This document shows, piece after piece, positions 25,423-34,937 of a DNA stretch of 64,000 nt. Source of the DNA: Methylopumilus sp009926035. GTDB lineage: Bacteria > Pseudomonadota > Gammaproteobacteria > Burkholderiales > Methylophilaceae. Where the stretch lies: the NCBI GenBank assembly GCA_041165405.1, contig JBEANL010000006.1, forward strand, positions 1 to 64,000, given 5' to 3'. The position numbers and the translations under genes are program-made. Numbering within the stretch: the stretch's first letter is position 1; every line of letters starts with the position of its first letter. The notes beneath the pieces were generated by a model, which was given only the letters and a program-made list of their open reading frames with translations, was not told the DNA's origin and did no database searches.

Positions 25423-27318
25423 ATGTTAGAAAAATTTAGAAGTTACGCTCAAACTAAAGCTGCACAAATTATTTTAGCGCTCATTCTGGTTCCTTTTGCA
25501 TTATTTGGAATTGACTCTTATTTAAATCAAGCTGGTAATAATCTAAGTATTGCAAAAGTTAATGGCTATAAAATTGCTCTGCCAGAATATAACCGCGCAA
25601 TTGAAAATGTGCGTAATCGCATCATGAGTGAGGGTAAAAAAGTTGATCCCGCAATGTTCGATTCATTTGAATTTAAAGAGTCGGTAATCGACGGCCTTAT
25701 CACAAAGCAACTGCTTAATAATGATATTAAAAAATCTAAATTTAAAATCACTGACCAACAATTAAGCCAATACATCATTGGTATGCCTGAATTTCAAAAA
25801 GATGGAAAATTTTCACAAGAGATTTACGATAAAGTTTTGCAAAATAATCAACTCACCCCTAAAAAATTTGAAGAGAGCATTAGAAATGATTTGCTTATTC
25901 AGCAAGTGCGTGATGGTCTCCAGAAACTTACATTCATTCCACCAAGTAATTTAGAAGAAACCTTAAAAGCAACATCACAACAAAGAGAAATAAGCATCGC
26001 TGAATTTAAAACTAAAGAATATATGGCAAAAGCAAATATTGCCGAGAAGGATATGCAAGCTTTTTACGATCAAAATAAATCTAAATTTTTAGCCCCAGAA
26101 CAAGTAAAGGCTGAATTTGTAGTATTTTCACTAGCAAATATTCTTCCAACTATTAATGTGACAGAAGACGAAATAAAATCTTTTTATAAAACAAATGCAG
26201 ATAAATATCAAAATCAGCAGCAAAGAGAAGCAAGTCATATTTTAATTGCTGCATCTAAAAATGCCCCTCCTGCAGAAAAAGCAAAAGCAAAAGCAAAAGC
26301 TGAAGATATTTTGAATCAAATTCGAAAAAGCCCTAAACAATTTGAAGAATTGGCAACAAAATACTCTCAAGATCCAGAATCTGCAAAAAAAGGAGGTGAC
26401 CTAGGAGCGTTTGGTCGAGGAATGATGGTTAAGCCCTTTGATGATGCAGTTTTTTCAATGAAAGTTAATGAGATTAGTAATATTGTTGAATCTGATTTTG
26501 GTTATCACATTATCAAGCTGACTAAGATTATAGGTGAGGGTGGTGGATTTGATTCAATGAGACCACAAATCAAGGCTGAATTAATCTATCAAAAAGGACA
26601 AGAAAAATTTGCTGCTCTTGCTGAAGAGTTTAGTAATAAGGTTTATGAACAATCATCTAGCCTCGATGCAGTATCAAAGAAATTTAATCTACCTATTCAA
26701 AAAACTGATTGGATTAGTCGTAATGATTCGGATAAATTTTTCAAAAATGAAACATTGATGAGCGCTTTATATTCAAAAGAATCTATCAAGGACCGTCGAA
26801 ATACTGAAGCGATTGAAGTAACACCTAACAACTTAATTTCTGCTCGAGTCGTAGATTATAAAGCTCAAACTACAAAACCTTTCGCCGATGTTAAAAAAAA
26901 TATTGAAGACTATTTAAAATTTGAATCTGCAAAGAAAACTGTAGCTAAAGAAGGAGAGACTGTCCTGAAGTCTTTAGCTGATACTTCTCGAAAAATCGAT
27001 TGGCAGCCGTCAGTATTAGTTGATCGGAAAAATACCAAAGATTTTAGTGATGCTGTCATTAATCATGCATATAAAATGCCTACGGATAAACTTCCAAGCT
27101 ATAGCGGTTTTATGGATGGCAATAATGGATATATTATTGTTAAGGTTAATAAAGTAGCATTCCCAAACGATAGCAATGAAGAAAATAAAAAAGCATTTGC
27201 ATCAGATTACACAGAAGCATTATCTGCTGAGTATTTAAGTGCTTATTTGAAAGGATTAAAAGCGAAGGCGAGTGTATCAGTCAACCAAAAATTCTTTGAA
27301 ACATCACAAAAGAATTAG
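25423..27318 (+). CDS. ppiD: PpiD-type membrane-anchored periplasmic folding chaperone
   Basis: Periplasmic chaperone anchored at the Sec translocon. The 631 residues have a single N-terminal membrane segment (IILALILVPFALFGI, about 15-29). A SurA-like N-terminal chaperone domain follows, then one parvulin domain at about 265-365 (ASHILIAASK, KGGDLGAFGRGMMVKPFDDAVF, DFGYHIIKL), then a second SurA-like region. Position downstream of lon matches the E. coli block tig-clpP-clpX-lon-hupB-ppiD, except that hupB is absent. Its stop codon overlaps that of the convergent fabI in a 4-base TTAG. Confidence 0.92.
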   Translation: MLEKFRSYAQTKAAQIILALILVPFALFGIDSYLNQAGNNLSIAKVNGYKIALPEYNRAIENVRNRIMSEGKKVDPAMFDSFEFKESVIDGLITKQLLNNDIKKSKFKITDQQLSQYIIGMPEFQKDGKFSQEIYDKVLQNNQLTPKKFEESIRNDLLIQQVRDGLQKLTFIPPSNLEETLKATSQQREISIAEFKTKEYMAKANIAEKDMQAFYDQNKSKFLAPEQVKAEFVVFSLANILPTINVTEDEIKSFYKTNADKYQNQQQREASHILIAASKNAPPAEKAKAKAKAEDILNQIRKSPKQFEELATKYSQDPESAKKGGDLGAFGRGMMVKPFDDAVFSMKVNEISNIVESDFGYHIIKLTKIIGEGGGFDSMRPQIKAELIYQKGQEKFAALAEEFSNKVYEQSSSLDAVSKKFNLPIQKTDWISRNDSDKFFKNETLMSALYSKESIKDRRNTEAIEVTPNNLISARVVDYKAQTTKPFADVKKNIEDYLKFESAKKTVAKEGETVLKSLADTSRKIDWQPSVLVDRKNTKDFSDAVINHAYKMPTDKLPSYSGFMDGNNGYIIVKVNKVAFPNDSNEENKKAFASDYTEALSAEYLSAYLKGLKAKASVSVNQKFFETSQKN

Positions 27319-28097
27319 TCGATTGAGCCTGCAGCAGTGATATTCATACCGCCATCTACGTAGGTAATTTCACCTGTAATGCCTGATGCAAGATCGCTAC
27401 ATAAAAAAGCTGCTGCATTCCCAACTTCTTCAATTGTAACGTTACGTCTTAAAGCTGCATGTTTTTCATTAAAACCAATCATGCGGTCAAAATCAGCGAT
27501 ACCCGATGCCGCAAGTGTTTTAATTGGCCCTGCAGATACTGCATTTACTCTAATGCCTTTTGGTCCTAGACTCTGAGCCATATACCTCACGTTTGCTTCT
27601 AAACTCGCTTTAGCAAGACCCATAACATTATAATTAGGCATCGTCCTTTCAGCGCCTAAGTAACTTAATGTAAGTAAACTCGCATGCTCACTAAGCATAG
27701 GTAATGCTGCTTTTGCTAACGCTGTAAAGCTATAAGAACTTATGTCATGAGCCATTCTAAAATTTTCGCGAGTTGTTGCTTCAACAAAATCACCTTTTAA
27801 GGCTTCTTTTGTTACAAAAGCTAATGAGTGTACAATGACATCTAGTTTATCCCAATGCTTTTTTAAAAGAGGAAATAGGTTGTCGATTTGTTCATCAAGC
27901 GAAACATCACAGGGCAATACGATGTTTGAATTGAAATCTTGAGCAAGTTTTTTAACGCGCTCGTTGTGTTTTTCCATTTGATAGGTGAAAGCTAATTCAG
28001 CCCCTTCTCGTTTCATAGCCGAGGCAATGCCATAAGCGATAGATCGGTCGCTCAGTAGACCAAGAATTAAGACGCGTTTACCTTTCAAAAAACCCAT
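27315..28097 (-). CDS. fabI: Enoyl-[acyl-carrier-protein] reductase (NADH)
   Basis: Reduces the enoyl-ACP double bond in the last step of each fatty-acid elongation cycle. The product is 260 residues from the chosen start, a short-chain dehydrogenase fold with the catalytic Tyr-x6-Lys in NYNVMGLAKA and the preceding LSYLGAER. The frame is open from 28112, whose ATG overlaps the permease stop. I chose the ATG at 28097 because the product then begins MGFLKGKRVLI like other FabI proteins and has a good AGGAAGAG ribosome site. It is the last gene of the minus-strand run starting at gloB. Confidence 0.95.
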   Translation of the reverse strand: MGFLKGKRVLILGLLSDRSIAYGIASAMKREGAELAFTYQMEKHNERVKKLAQDFNSNIVLPCDVSLDEQIDNLFPLLKKHWDKLDVIVHSLAFVTKEALKGDFVEATTRENFRMAHDISSYSFTALAKAALPMLSEHASLLTLSYLGAERTMPNYNVMGLAKASLEANVRYMAQSLGPKGIRVNAVSAGPIKTLAASGIADFDRMIGFNEKHAALRRNVTIEEVGNAAAFLCSDLASGITGEITYVDGGMNITAAGSID

Positions 28098-28108
28098 GTT
28101 CTCTTCCT

Positions 28109-28936
28109 TCATTTTTTTTGATTCTTATTTTTCGGATCAAGCAAATCTCTTAGTCCCTCTCCGAGTAAATTATAACCTAGGACTGTAATCAAAATAGCAA
28201 GCCCTGGAAATAATGATAGCCACCATGCAAACTGAATATATTCTTTGCCATCAGTTAGAATATTTCCCCACGATGATTGAGGTGCTTGAACTCCAAGTCC
28301 GAGAAAACTTAATCCAGACTCAGTTAAAACTGCGCTTGCAATACCCAAAACAGAGCTTACGATGATGGGTGTTAAACTATTTGGAAGAAGATGTTTAGAG
28401 ATAAGTCTGAAATCAGAAGCGCCCATCGCTTCTGCCGCTAATATATATTCTCGATTTCTAAGACTTAGAAATTCTGCACGAACAAGACGAGTCACCCCCA
28501 TCCAAGAAGTAAATCCAATTACAATCATAATGTTCCAAATAGATGGGGTTAAAAAAGCAATGACTGCAAGAATAAGAAAAAAAGTAGGGATGGATAACAT
28601 AATATCTACAAAACGCATGATAATTGAATCGATATAGCCCCGATAAAATCCTGCAATAGCCCCTAAAAATGTACCAATTAAAGTAGCAATACCTACGGCA
28701 ACAAAACCCACTAGAAGTGAAATTCTCGATCCGTAGAGCATGCGCGAGAAAACATCTCTTCCCAATCCATCAGTCCCCATTAAATGTGAGAAAGAGGGTG
28801 GTAAAAGAATAGAGGTAATATCAATATAATTAGGATCGTAAGGAGATAACCATGGGGCAAAAATTGCAACAAAAAGCACGGCAACAATAATAATGAGTCC
28901 ACCTAACGCTAATGGGTTTTGTATGATCTTTTTCAA
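28109..28936 (-). CDS. Peptide/oligopeptide-type ABC transporter permease (OppC/YejE-like)
   Basis: One of two inner-membrane permeases of a peptide-type importer. The 275 residues show an N-terminal TM segment (GGLIIIVAVLFVAIFAPWLSP), the OppC N-terminal motif MGTDGLGRDVFSRMLYGSRISL, and about six TM segments with the EAA-type loop EAMGASDFRLISKHLLPN that contacts the ATPase. It overlaps the other permease by 4 bases (start inside its stop). No ATP-binding subunit follows: fabI is next. Confidence 0.9.
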   Translation of the reverse strand: MKKIIQNPLALGGLIIIVAVLFVAIFAPWLSPYDPNYIDITSILLPPSFSHLMGTDGLGRDVFSRMLYGSRISLLVGFVAVGIATLIGTFLGAIAGFYRGYIDSIIMRFVDIMLSIPTFFLILAVIAFLTPSIWNIMIVIGFTSWMGVTRLVRAEFLSLRNREYILAAEAMGASDFRLISKHLLPNSLTPIIVSSVLGIASAVLTESGLSFLGLGVQAPQSSWGNILTDGKEYIQFAWWLSLFPGLAILITVLGYNLLGEGLRDLLDPKNKNQKK

Positions 28937-29952
28937 TTTGAAATGCCTCGTCTAATTCTTGGGTCTGCCCAGGCATAACCAATATCTGCGATTAAATTTC
29001 CAAATAACGTTAAAACTGATCCAATCGTAAGAATTCCCATGACCACAGGAAAATCTCTCATTAAGACAGCATCAAAAAATAATTTGCCCATACCAGAAAT
29101 TGCAAAAATAGATTCCCCAATTACGGAGCCACCAATTAAACCTGGAATAGATAGGCCTATGATGGTAATGAGCGGCAGGAGCGTATTTCTCAGAGCGTGT
29201 CTATAAATGATCTTATTTTCTGGTAAGCCTTTGGCACGAGCAGTGGTAATATAATCTTGCTGAAGAACATCTAGCATTCCATTTCTTACGTAAAGAGAAA
29301 TGCTAGCTAAGCCACCTAAACATGAAATAGATACGGGCAATATAAGGTGTTTAAATAAATCTATGTATTGTTCAAAATGACCCATCTTTTCAAATCCTGC
29401 ACTATGAAGTCCTGAAATAGGAAGCCAAGAATGAGTGACACCAGTCCAATACATTAATAAAAGCGCTAGCCAAAAACCGGGAACAGCAAAACCTATGAAT
29501 ACAATTATGGTAATGAGCCGGTCTGGCCACCGATTTTGATTCACTGCTGAAACTACACCCAGAAAAATTGATAACGCAAAGATGATAAGTAGCCCTATTA
29601 AATTAATCATAAGTGTTATAGGTAGGGCATCTTGAATCATGCCTTTACTGATATTTCCTTTAGCATCTTTAGTTTCCCATAGGACAGGGCGTTGATGAGA
29701 CGCAAAAGAATTGCCAAAGTCTAATTTAACAATACGTTTTAGCCATAAACTATATTGTGTCATCAAAGGCTTATCTAGGTTATAAAGTGCTCTTAATTTT
29801 TGCCTAGATTCTTCGGACGCTTTTGGATTAAATGCTGATTCTGATGCAGTAATATCACCAGGTGCTAAATGCATAATAAAGAATGAAATAAGACTAATAC
29901 CAATTAACATTGGAATCATCCATAGCAAGCGTTTAATAAGATAATTGAGCAT
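28933..29952 (-). CDS. Peptide/oligopeptide-type ABC transporter permease (OppB/YejB-like)
   Basis: Partner permease of the same importer. The 339 residues contain an N-terminal TM segment (LLWMIPMLIGISLISFFIMHLAPGD), a long periplasmic loop (about 35-130) and five further TM segments. The ATPase-contact loop is ARAKGLPENKIIYRHALRN. The long first loop and the partner's position suggest a Yej-like rather than Dpp-like system. Starts one base after the binding-protein gene. Confidence 0.9.
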   Translation of the reverse strand: MLNYLIKRLLWMIPMLIGISLISFFIMHLAPGDITASESAFNPKASEESRQKLRALYNLDKPLMTQYSLWLKRIVKLDFGNSFASHQRPVLWETKDAKGNISKGMIQDALPITLMINLIGLLIIFALSIFLGVVSAVNQNRWPDRLITIIVFIGFAVPGFWLALLLMYWTGVTHSWLPISGLHSAGFEKMGHFEQYIDLFKHLILPVSISCLGGLASISLYVRNGMLDVLQQDYITTARAKGLPENKIIYRHALRNTLLPLITIIGLSIPGLIGGSVIGESIFAISGMGKLFFDAVLMRDFPVVMGILTIGSVLTLFGNLIADIGYAWADPRIRRGISN

Positions 29953-29953
29953 T

Positions 29954-31588
29954 TTATGGAGCTATTTCATTTCTTCTAAGTGTGGAGGGAATAAACCACT
30001 CATATGAATTATATGCAATCCCAGCTGGTGGAGCAGGTGACTCAATACCTTTGATGCGTTTATTCATAGCAGTTAAACCATATCCAGCGTAAAGATAAAT
30101 TACAGGACTTTCTTTAAGTAAAATTTTTGAAAAAGCATGATAAATTTTTTCTCGCTTATCAGAGTTTAATTCGGTACGACCTTCTTCAAGCAGTTCATCA
30201 ACTTCTTTGTTGCTATATCCAATAAAGTTAAATTGACCAGGTTTTTGTTGCGAAGAATGCCAAATATTATATTGATCAGGATCTAGCGATAGGCTCCAAC
30301 CAAGAATCACTGCATCAAAATCTCCTGTTTTAATAAATTGATTAACAAAGCTCGCCCATTCAATCACTCTTATTTTTACATCAATACCAATATCCTTAAG
30401 CCTTCTTTGAATTAGGACCGCGGTCATCTCTCTTTGCTTATTTTGATTTGTGAGAATCTCAAATGCAAAAGGCTTCCCATCTTTTTCTAGGATGCCATCA
30501 TGATTTAAATCATCAAAACCAGCTTCACGAAGTAATTTTAGGGCTTGATTTTTATCATAAGGGTAGGGGTGTAGATTTTTGTCACTCCATCGGGTCCCAG
30601 GTTTATAAGGTGACGCGACAGGTTCCCCTAGTCCCAAAAGAACGCCATCAATTATTTCTTGCTTATCAAGTGCATAGTTTATGGCTTGCCTTACCTTTAT
30701 ATCATTGAATGGCTTATGTTTTAAATTAAAACCTAGGTAGGTATAGCTATTTCCAAGCTCTTTATAAAGCGCGAGTTTATTTTTTAGATCAGGTCGCGAG
30801 GGGATAACGCGAGCAAATTGTATGGGATTAATATTCATAAGATCAATATTGTCAGCAATCAATTCTAAAAATTGAGAAGATGTATCAGGAATAAATCTTG
30901 AAGTCAGTTGATTTATATTGGGCTCACCCATCACTGATGAAGGGTTGGCATCTAATGTCAATTTCTCACCATTTATCCATTGAGTCAATTTGTAGTAACT
31001 TGAGCCAGTCGGTTTTCTTGAAAAAAAAGTGTGATTGATATCCTCATCCTTAAGAATATGCTTTGGTAGAATTTGAAGAGATGCCCAGCTATCTAAGGCA
31101 GGAGCATAAGCTTTTTTGTAATGAATTCGAAATGTGTATGGGTCGGGAGCTTCGGCTTTATCAACTAATTTATAATCTGATCCGTAAGGAGTTCTTGTTT
31201 TTTCATCCGTGACAAGCTCCCAGGTAAAAAGAACATCATTACTTGTAAGTGGATGACCATCAGCCCATTTAAGATTTCTTTTTAAATAAAAAGTAATTGT
31301 TTTTTGATCATCAGAAATTATCCATTTGTTGGCTAATTCTGGTGCTAGCTCTAAATTTTTATCATATTTAATAAGCTTATTAAAAATATTTCCTGAAATT
31401 GCTGATGAAGCTGAGTCACCAGCAATCATTGAAATAAGATTACTTGGCTCACCAGACATTGCATCAATTAGCATTCCACCTTTTTCGATATTGAAAGTAC
31501 CTTCGTAATTGTAGACAGGTTCTTTTTTGCTGCTGCAAGAGGTCAGGTTGATTAATAAAAACAATAAGAATATATATTTTAAAAACAT
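29954..31588 (-). CDS. Periplasmic solute-binding lipoprotein of the peptide-type ABC importer
   Basis: SBP family 5 protein that captures peptides or related solutes outside the inner membrane. The 544 residues start with a lipoprotein signal, hydrophobic FLKYIFLLFLLINLTSC with the lipidated Cys at about 18. The family signature WADGHPLTSNDVLFTWELV lies at about 105-125. DIGIDVKIRVIEWASF and IGYSNKEVDELL are typical of the C-terminal lobe. It is followed by both permeases, but no ATPase gene is seen here. Substrate is unknown; murein peptides are one possibility given mltD next door (inference). Confidence 0.9.
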   Translation of the reverse strand: MFLKYIFLLFLLINLTSCSSKKEPVYNYEGTFNIEKGGMLIDAMSGEPSNLISMIAGDSASSAISGNIFNKLIKYDKNLELAPELANKWIISDDQKTITFYLKRNLKWADGHPLTSNDVLFTWELVTDEKTRTPYGSDYKLVDKAEAPDPYTFRIHYKKAYAPALDSWASLQILPKHILKDEDINHTFFSRKPTGSSYYKLTQWINGEKLTLDANPSSVMGEPNINQLTSRFIPDTSSQFLELIADNIDLMNINPIQFARVIPSRPDLKNKLALYKELGNSYTYLGFNLKHKPFNDIKVRQAINYALDKQEIIDGVLLGLGEPVASPYKPGTRWSDKNLHPYPYDKNQALKLLREAGFDDLNHDGILEKDGKPFAFEILTNQNKQREMTAVLIQRRLKDIGIDVKIRVIEWASFVNQFIKTGDFDAVILGWSLSLDPDQYNIWHSSQQKPGQFNFIGYSNKEVDELLEEGRTELNSDKREKIYHAFSKILLKESPVIYLYAGYGLTAMNKRIKGIESPAPPAGIAYNSYEWFIPSTLRRNEIAP

Positions 31589-31600
31589 AAATTTTATCAG

Positions 31601-33007
31601 TTAATTGTTTCTTTTGATCTGAAGGGTAGATCCAATTTGAATCTCTGATGCAGCAATTTGATTGATATCTTTTAATTCATCAACGGATATTCCATATTTT
31701 TTAGCAATTTTTGTAAGCGTATCCCCAGGTTTAACTTTATGTTTATTAGGTATTACCGAACTTTCAGTAGTAATATTTTTTTGGTTTTTTGATTCATCAA
31801 TATCTTGATTTGCATTTGTCTCCGTACCTTCCTTTTTTGCCACCAGCACAATTGTAGAAGGCTTAATTAATTTTTGTGGATTTAAGTCATTTGCCTTAAT
31901 GAGGTCACTCTCTTCCATATCAAATTTATTCGCTATTGCTTTTATTTTTTCATGACGTTTAGGTTGGTAAATATTCCATGAGACCAAAGGCTTTTCATTT
32001 TGACTAAGATTTTTCACAAAGGTATCCGCTGCATTTATAGGCAATATAAATTTTTGCGTTTTTTCATTTGTTCTAATCAGCGGTCTTCTATGTTCGGAAT
32101 TTAAAAGTAAAAATTCGTCATAAGAAATTTCAGCAAGATTTGCAGCCAGATCCGCATCTATAATAGCTGGAGCTTCAACGTAGGTAAAATAGGGTTTATT
32201 AGGGATCGGATCTATATAAAGCCCGTATTGACTTGGATTCGCCACAATATTTTTTATAGCTTGCAGTTTTGGAACATAATCCTTTGTCTCAGCGGGTAGT
32301 TTAAGATTTGCATAGTCTGTTGGTAGGCCTCTCGCCTTATTTTTAGCTATGGCTCGGCTTACAGTACCTTCTCCAGCATTATAGGCTGCTAATGCAAGAT
32401 CCCAAGTGCCAAATAATGCATGAAGCTTTTGAAGGTAATCAAGAGCTGCATTTGTTGCATCTACTACATTACGTCTTTTATCTTGCCACCAGTCCTGTTT
32501 TAAGCCATAGAGTCTGCCTGTAGAGGGAATAAATTGCCAAATGCCTACAGCCTTACTTCTTGAATTTGCAATTGGGTTATACGCACTTTCTATCATAGGA
32601 AGAAGTGCTATTTCTGATGGCATACCTCTTTTTTCTACTTCACCTACGACATAGAATAGATATTTCTGACTTCGATCCATCATTCTTTCTATATATTCAG
32701 GCCGGGCTGAATACCATTTTTCATATTTTTGGGATCTTGAATTATTCTGATCTTTAATATCAAATCTAGAATAAATTCGCTGCCATAAATTAATTTCAGC
32801 CTTATTAGGTTGAAAATTTTGAATCTTATTAGTTGAGCTGGTTGGGTTGAAATTTAAAGTGTTTAATTTGCTGATTTCTTGATCAAGAACATCATTATCT
32901 ATAATGCTAATTTCTTCTCCTAGAATATTTCTTTCAGCTAAAGCACTTGTCATTATAGATATCAAGATACAAATAGAAACGAAGAGTTGTTTAGAGAGTG
33001 GCGTCAT
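31601..33007 (-). CDS. mltD: Membrane-bound lytic murein transglycosylase D
   Basis: Cleaves peptidoglycan glycan strands in the periplasm. The 468 residues begin with a signal peptide (to about residue 24, ALA). The SLT domain lies at about 105-230 with the catalytic Glu in LPMIESAYNP and the motif AVGIWQFIPSTGRLYGL. There are two C-terminal LysM repeats, about 350-400 (weak) and about 422-466 (HKVKPGDTLTKIAKKYGIS, clear). A lipobox Cys at the signal is not obvious, so anchoring is uncertain. The gene lies directly after gloB (1-base gap), the same order as in E. coli. Confidence 0.93.
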   Translation of the reverse strand: MTPLSKQLFVSICILISIMTSALAERNILGEEISIIDNDVLDQEISKLNTLNFNPTSSTNKIQNFQPNKAEINLWQRIYSRFDIKDQNNSRSQKYEKWYSARPEYIERMMDRSQKYLFYVVGEVEKRGMPSEIALLPMIESAYNPIANSRSKAVGIWQFIPSTGRLYGLKQDWWQDKRRNVVDATNAALDYLQKLHALFGTWDLALAAYNAGEGTVSRAIAKNKARGLPTDYANLKLPAETKDYVPKLQAIKNIVANPSQYGLYIDPIPNKPYFTYVEAPAIIDADLAANLAEISYDEFLLLNSEHRRPLIRTNEKTQKFILPINAADTFVKNLSQNEKPLVSWNIYQPKRHEKIKAIANKFDMEESDLIKANDLNPQKLIKPSTIVLVAKKEGTETNANQDIDESKNQKNITTESSVIPNKHKVKPGDTLTKIAKKYGISVDELKDINQIAASEIQIGSTLQIKRNN

Positions 33008-33008
33008 A

Positions 33009-33734
33009 TCAATACTGATCTTTAAGATCTCTAAGCTTTTTGAATATTTCTAGAGAGTCACAATTTAAGAATGGATTTGTTCTTAACTCATCATCAAGCG
33101 AGGATGGAACAGTGATTTTTAGATTTGAAGTAAATGCACTTCTTAATTTTAGATTCATATCATGTGGCTTTAATGATAGAGCAAATGCAATATTTTTTTT
33201 AGTATATTCATGTGCACAATAGATTTTCGTCTCTTTTGGTAAGGTACTTATTTGTTTTAAAGAGTTATACATTTGCTCATGGGTTCCATCGAATATTCTG
33301 CCGCATCCACAAGCAAAAAGGGTATCGCCACAGAAAAGGTTTTTCATATCGTAATATGCAATATGACCTTGAGTATGCCCAGGAATTTCAATTATTTTAT
33401 AGTTTATTTGAAGCTCAGGAATATTAATTTCATCGTCGTTCTTAAGTCCTGTATTGACAAAATCGTATTTATCTTTTTGAGGGGCAAAAATTTTAATATT
33501 CGGATATTTTTTGTGAAGCTCCAAAACACCCCCAATATGATCTGCGTGATGGTGCGTGATTAAAATAGCAATGAGGGTGAGATTTTTTCTTTCCAATACT
33601 TCGATAACTGGTCTTGCGTCACCTGGGTCAACGATAATGCAATTTTGCTCGTTATGAATTAACCAAATATAATTATCTTGAAAGGCTTCAATAGGTTCGA
33701 TATGAATTAGTTTTGTTTCTTTGTAGCCTGTCAT
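33009..33734 (-). CDS. gloB: Hydroxyacylglutathione hydrolase (glyoxalase II)
   Basis: Hydrolyses S-lactoylglutathione in methylglyoxal detoxification; related metallo-beta-lactamase enzymes also handle formaldehyde-glutathione adducts. The 241 residues carry the metal-binding THHHADHIGG motif, GHTQGHIAY, the DTLFACGCGRIFDGT segment and HEYTKKN. The frame starts at 33734 (MTGYKETKLIHI); the conserved part begins at IHIEPIEAFQDNYIW, so a start a few codons later is possible but no better ATG is seen. First gene of the minus-strand run to fabI, divergent from the yafS-like gene. Confidence 0.95.
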   Translation of the reverse strand: MTGYKETKLIHIEPIEAFQDNYIWLIHNEQNCIIVDPGDARPVIEVLERKNLTLIAILITHHHADHIGGVLELHKKYPNIKIFAPQKDKYDFVNTGLKNDDEINIPELQINYKIIEIPGHTQGHIAYYDMKNLFCGDTLFACGCGRIFDGTHEQMYNSLKQISTLPKETKIYCAHEYTKKNIAFALSLKPHDMNLKLRSAFTSNLKITVPSSLDDELRTNPFLNCDSLEIFKKLRDLKDQY

Positions 33735-33777
33735 TTGTATTCATAGTAAAGTATTTTGATTATTATAAGATATTTTT

Positions 33778-34494
33778 ATGCCTAAAATTTCACCACAAGA
33801 ATGGTTTGCTAGCCCTTTAGGCCGATATTTAATCGATTTAGAATATAAATATATAAACCCAGTAGTTGTCGATACCTTTGGGTTTTATGCGATCCAAATG
33901 GGTAATTTTGATATTGATTTTTTGGATCATTCACGTATTCAAAACCAATTTTCATTGAATTCAAATCAAGCTGATTTAATGACTTCGAATGAAGCTTTGC
34001 CCTTTGAGGAATCTTCGGTAGATTTGTTTATTGCACCTCATATATTAGAACAAATGGCAGAGCCTTATGAATTGCTCAAAGAAATTCATCGGGTGTTGAT
34101 GCCCGAAGGACGTCTCATTATTACAGGTTTTAACCCGGTGAGTTTATGGGGATTAAAAAGACTTCTAAGTTTTGATATTGATTATCCTTGGAATGCTAAA
34201 TTTATATCACTAGGTAAAATTAAAGAGTGGTTGCCTATTGTTGGCCTTGAAATGGTTGAAGGAAAAATGGGGTGTTATATTCCTCCAATTCAGCAATCAT
34301 CATGGCAAAAAAAAATAGAAGTTATGGAGAAATTGGGTGATCGATGGTGGCCTATGTTGGGGGGATTTTATTTTCTTGTTATACAGAAGAGGGTGCAGGG
34401 TATGACGCCTATTCAACCTTTGTGGCGAAAGAGCTTAATTAAGACTCCAATCTATTCAGCACAAAAATCTAAAGCTCATAAAGTTAAATCATGA
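33778..34494 (+). CDS. YafS-like class I methyltransferase family protein
   Basis: Resembles the SAM-dependent methyltransferase family of E. coli YafS, whose substrate is not known to me. In the 238 residues the post-I part is clear: LPFEESSVDLFIAPHILEQ, EIHRVLMPEGRLIITGFNPVSLWGLKRL. The usual glycine-rich SAM motif I is not visible; the equivalent N-terminal region is degenerate, as it is in YafS. It sits between gloB and rnhA as in E. coli. A TATAAG lies about 10 bases before the ATG, so the 5' leader is very short. The stop overlaps the rnhA start by 4 bases. Confidence 0.8.
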   Translation: MPKISPQEWFASPLGRYLIDLEYKYINPVVVDTFGFYAIQMGNFDIDFLDHSRIQNQFSLNSNQADLMTSNEALPFEESSVDLFIAPHILEQMAEPYELLKEIHRVLMPEGRLIITGFNPVSLWGLKRLLSFDIDYPWNAKFISLGKIKEWLPIVGLEMVEGKMGCYIPPIQQSSWQKKIEVMEKLGDRWWPMLGGFYFLVIQKRVQGMTPIQPLWRKSLIKTPIYSAQKSKAHKVKS

Positions 34495-34937
34495 AACCTA
34501 AAATCACAATCTATACGGATGGTGCTTGCAGAGGTAATCCAGGCGACGGCGGATGGGGTGCATTATTAATTTCTGGCACAAATGAGAAATCTATTTGTGG
34601 TGGCGAAAAAAATACGACAAACAATCGTATGGAATTATTAGCTATGATTAAAGCGCTGGAAATTATTAAACAGACATCAGAAATTAAAATCTACACGGAT
34701 TCTACTTATGTACAAAAAGGTATTACTGAATGGATTCACGTGTGGAAACGTAATCATTGGAAAAATAGTAGTAAAAAAATTATCAAGAATATAGACTTAT
34801 GGCAAAGACTTGATGATCTAGCTTCTTCACATTCAATTGAATGGCTTTGGGTTAAAGGCCATGCTGGTCATGACGGTAATGAAAAGGCAGACCGCCTCGC
34901 GAATCAAGGTATTGATAGTTTATTAAAGGAATCATAG
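34491..34937 (+). CDS. rnhA: Ribonuclease HI
   Basis: Removes RNA from RNA-DNA hybrids (primers, R-loops). The 148 residues contain all four catalytic carboxylates: Asp in IYTDGACRGNPG, Glu in NNRMELLAMIKAL, Asp in IYTDSTYV, and Asp in NEKADRLANQ, plus the basic loop VWKRNHWKNSSKK. It overlaps the gene before by 4 bases and dnaQ by 1 base, so translation of all three is likely coupled. Confidence 0.98.
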   Translation: MKPKITIYTDGACRGNPGDGGWGALLISGTNEKSICGGEKNTTNNRMELLAMIKALEIIKQTSEIKIYTDSTYVQKGITEWIHVWKRNHWKNSSKKIIKNIDLWQRLDDLASSHSIEWLWVKGHAGHDGNEKADRLANQGIDSLLKES

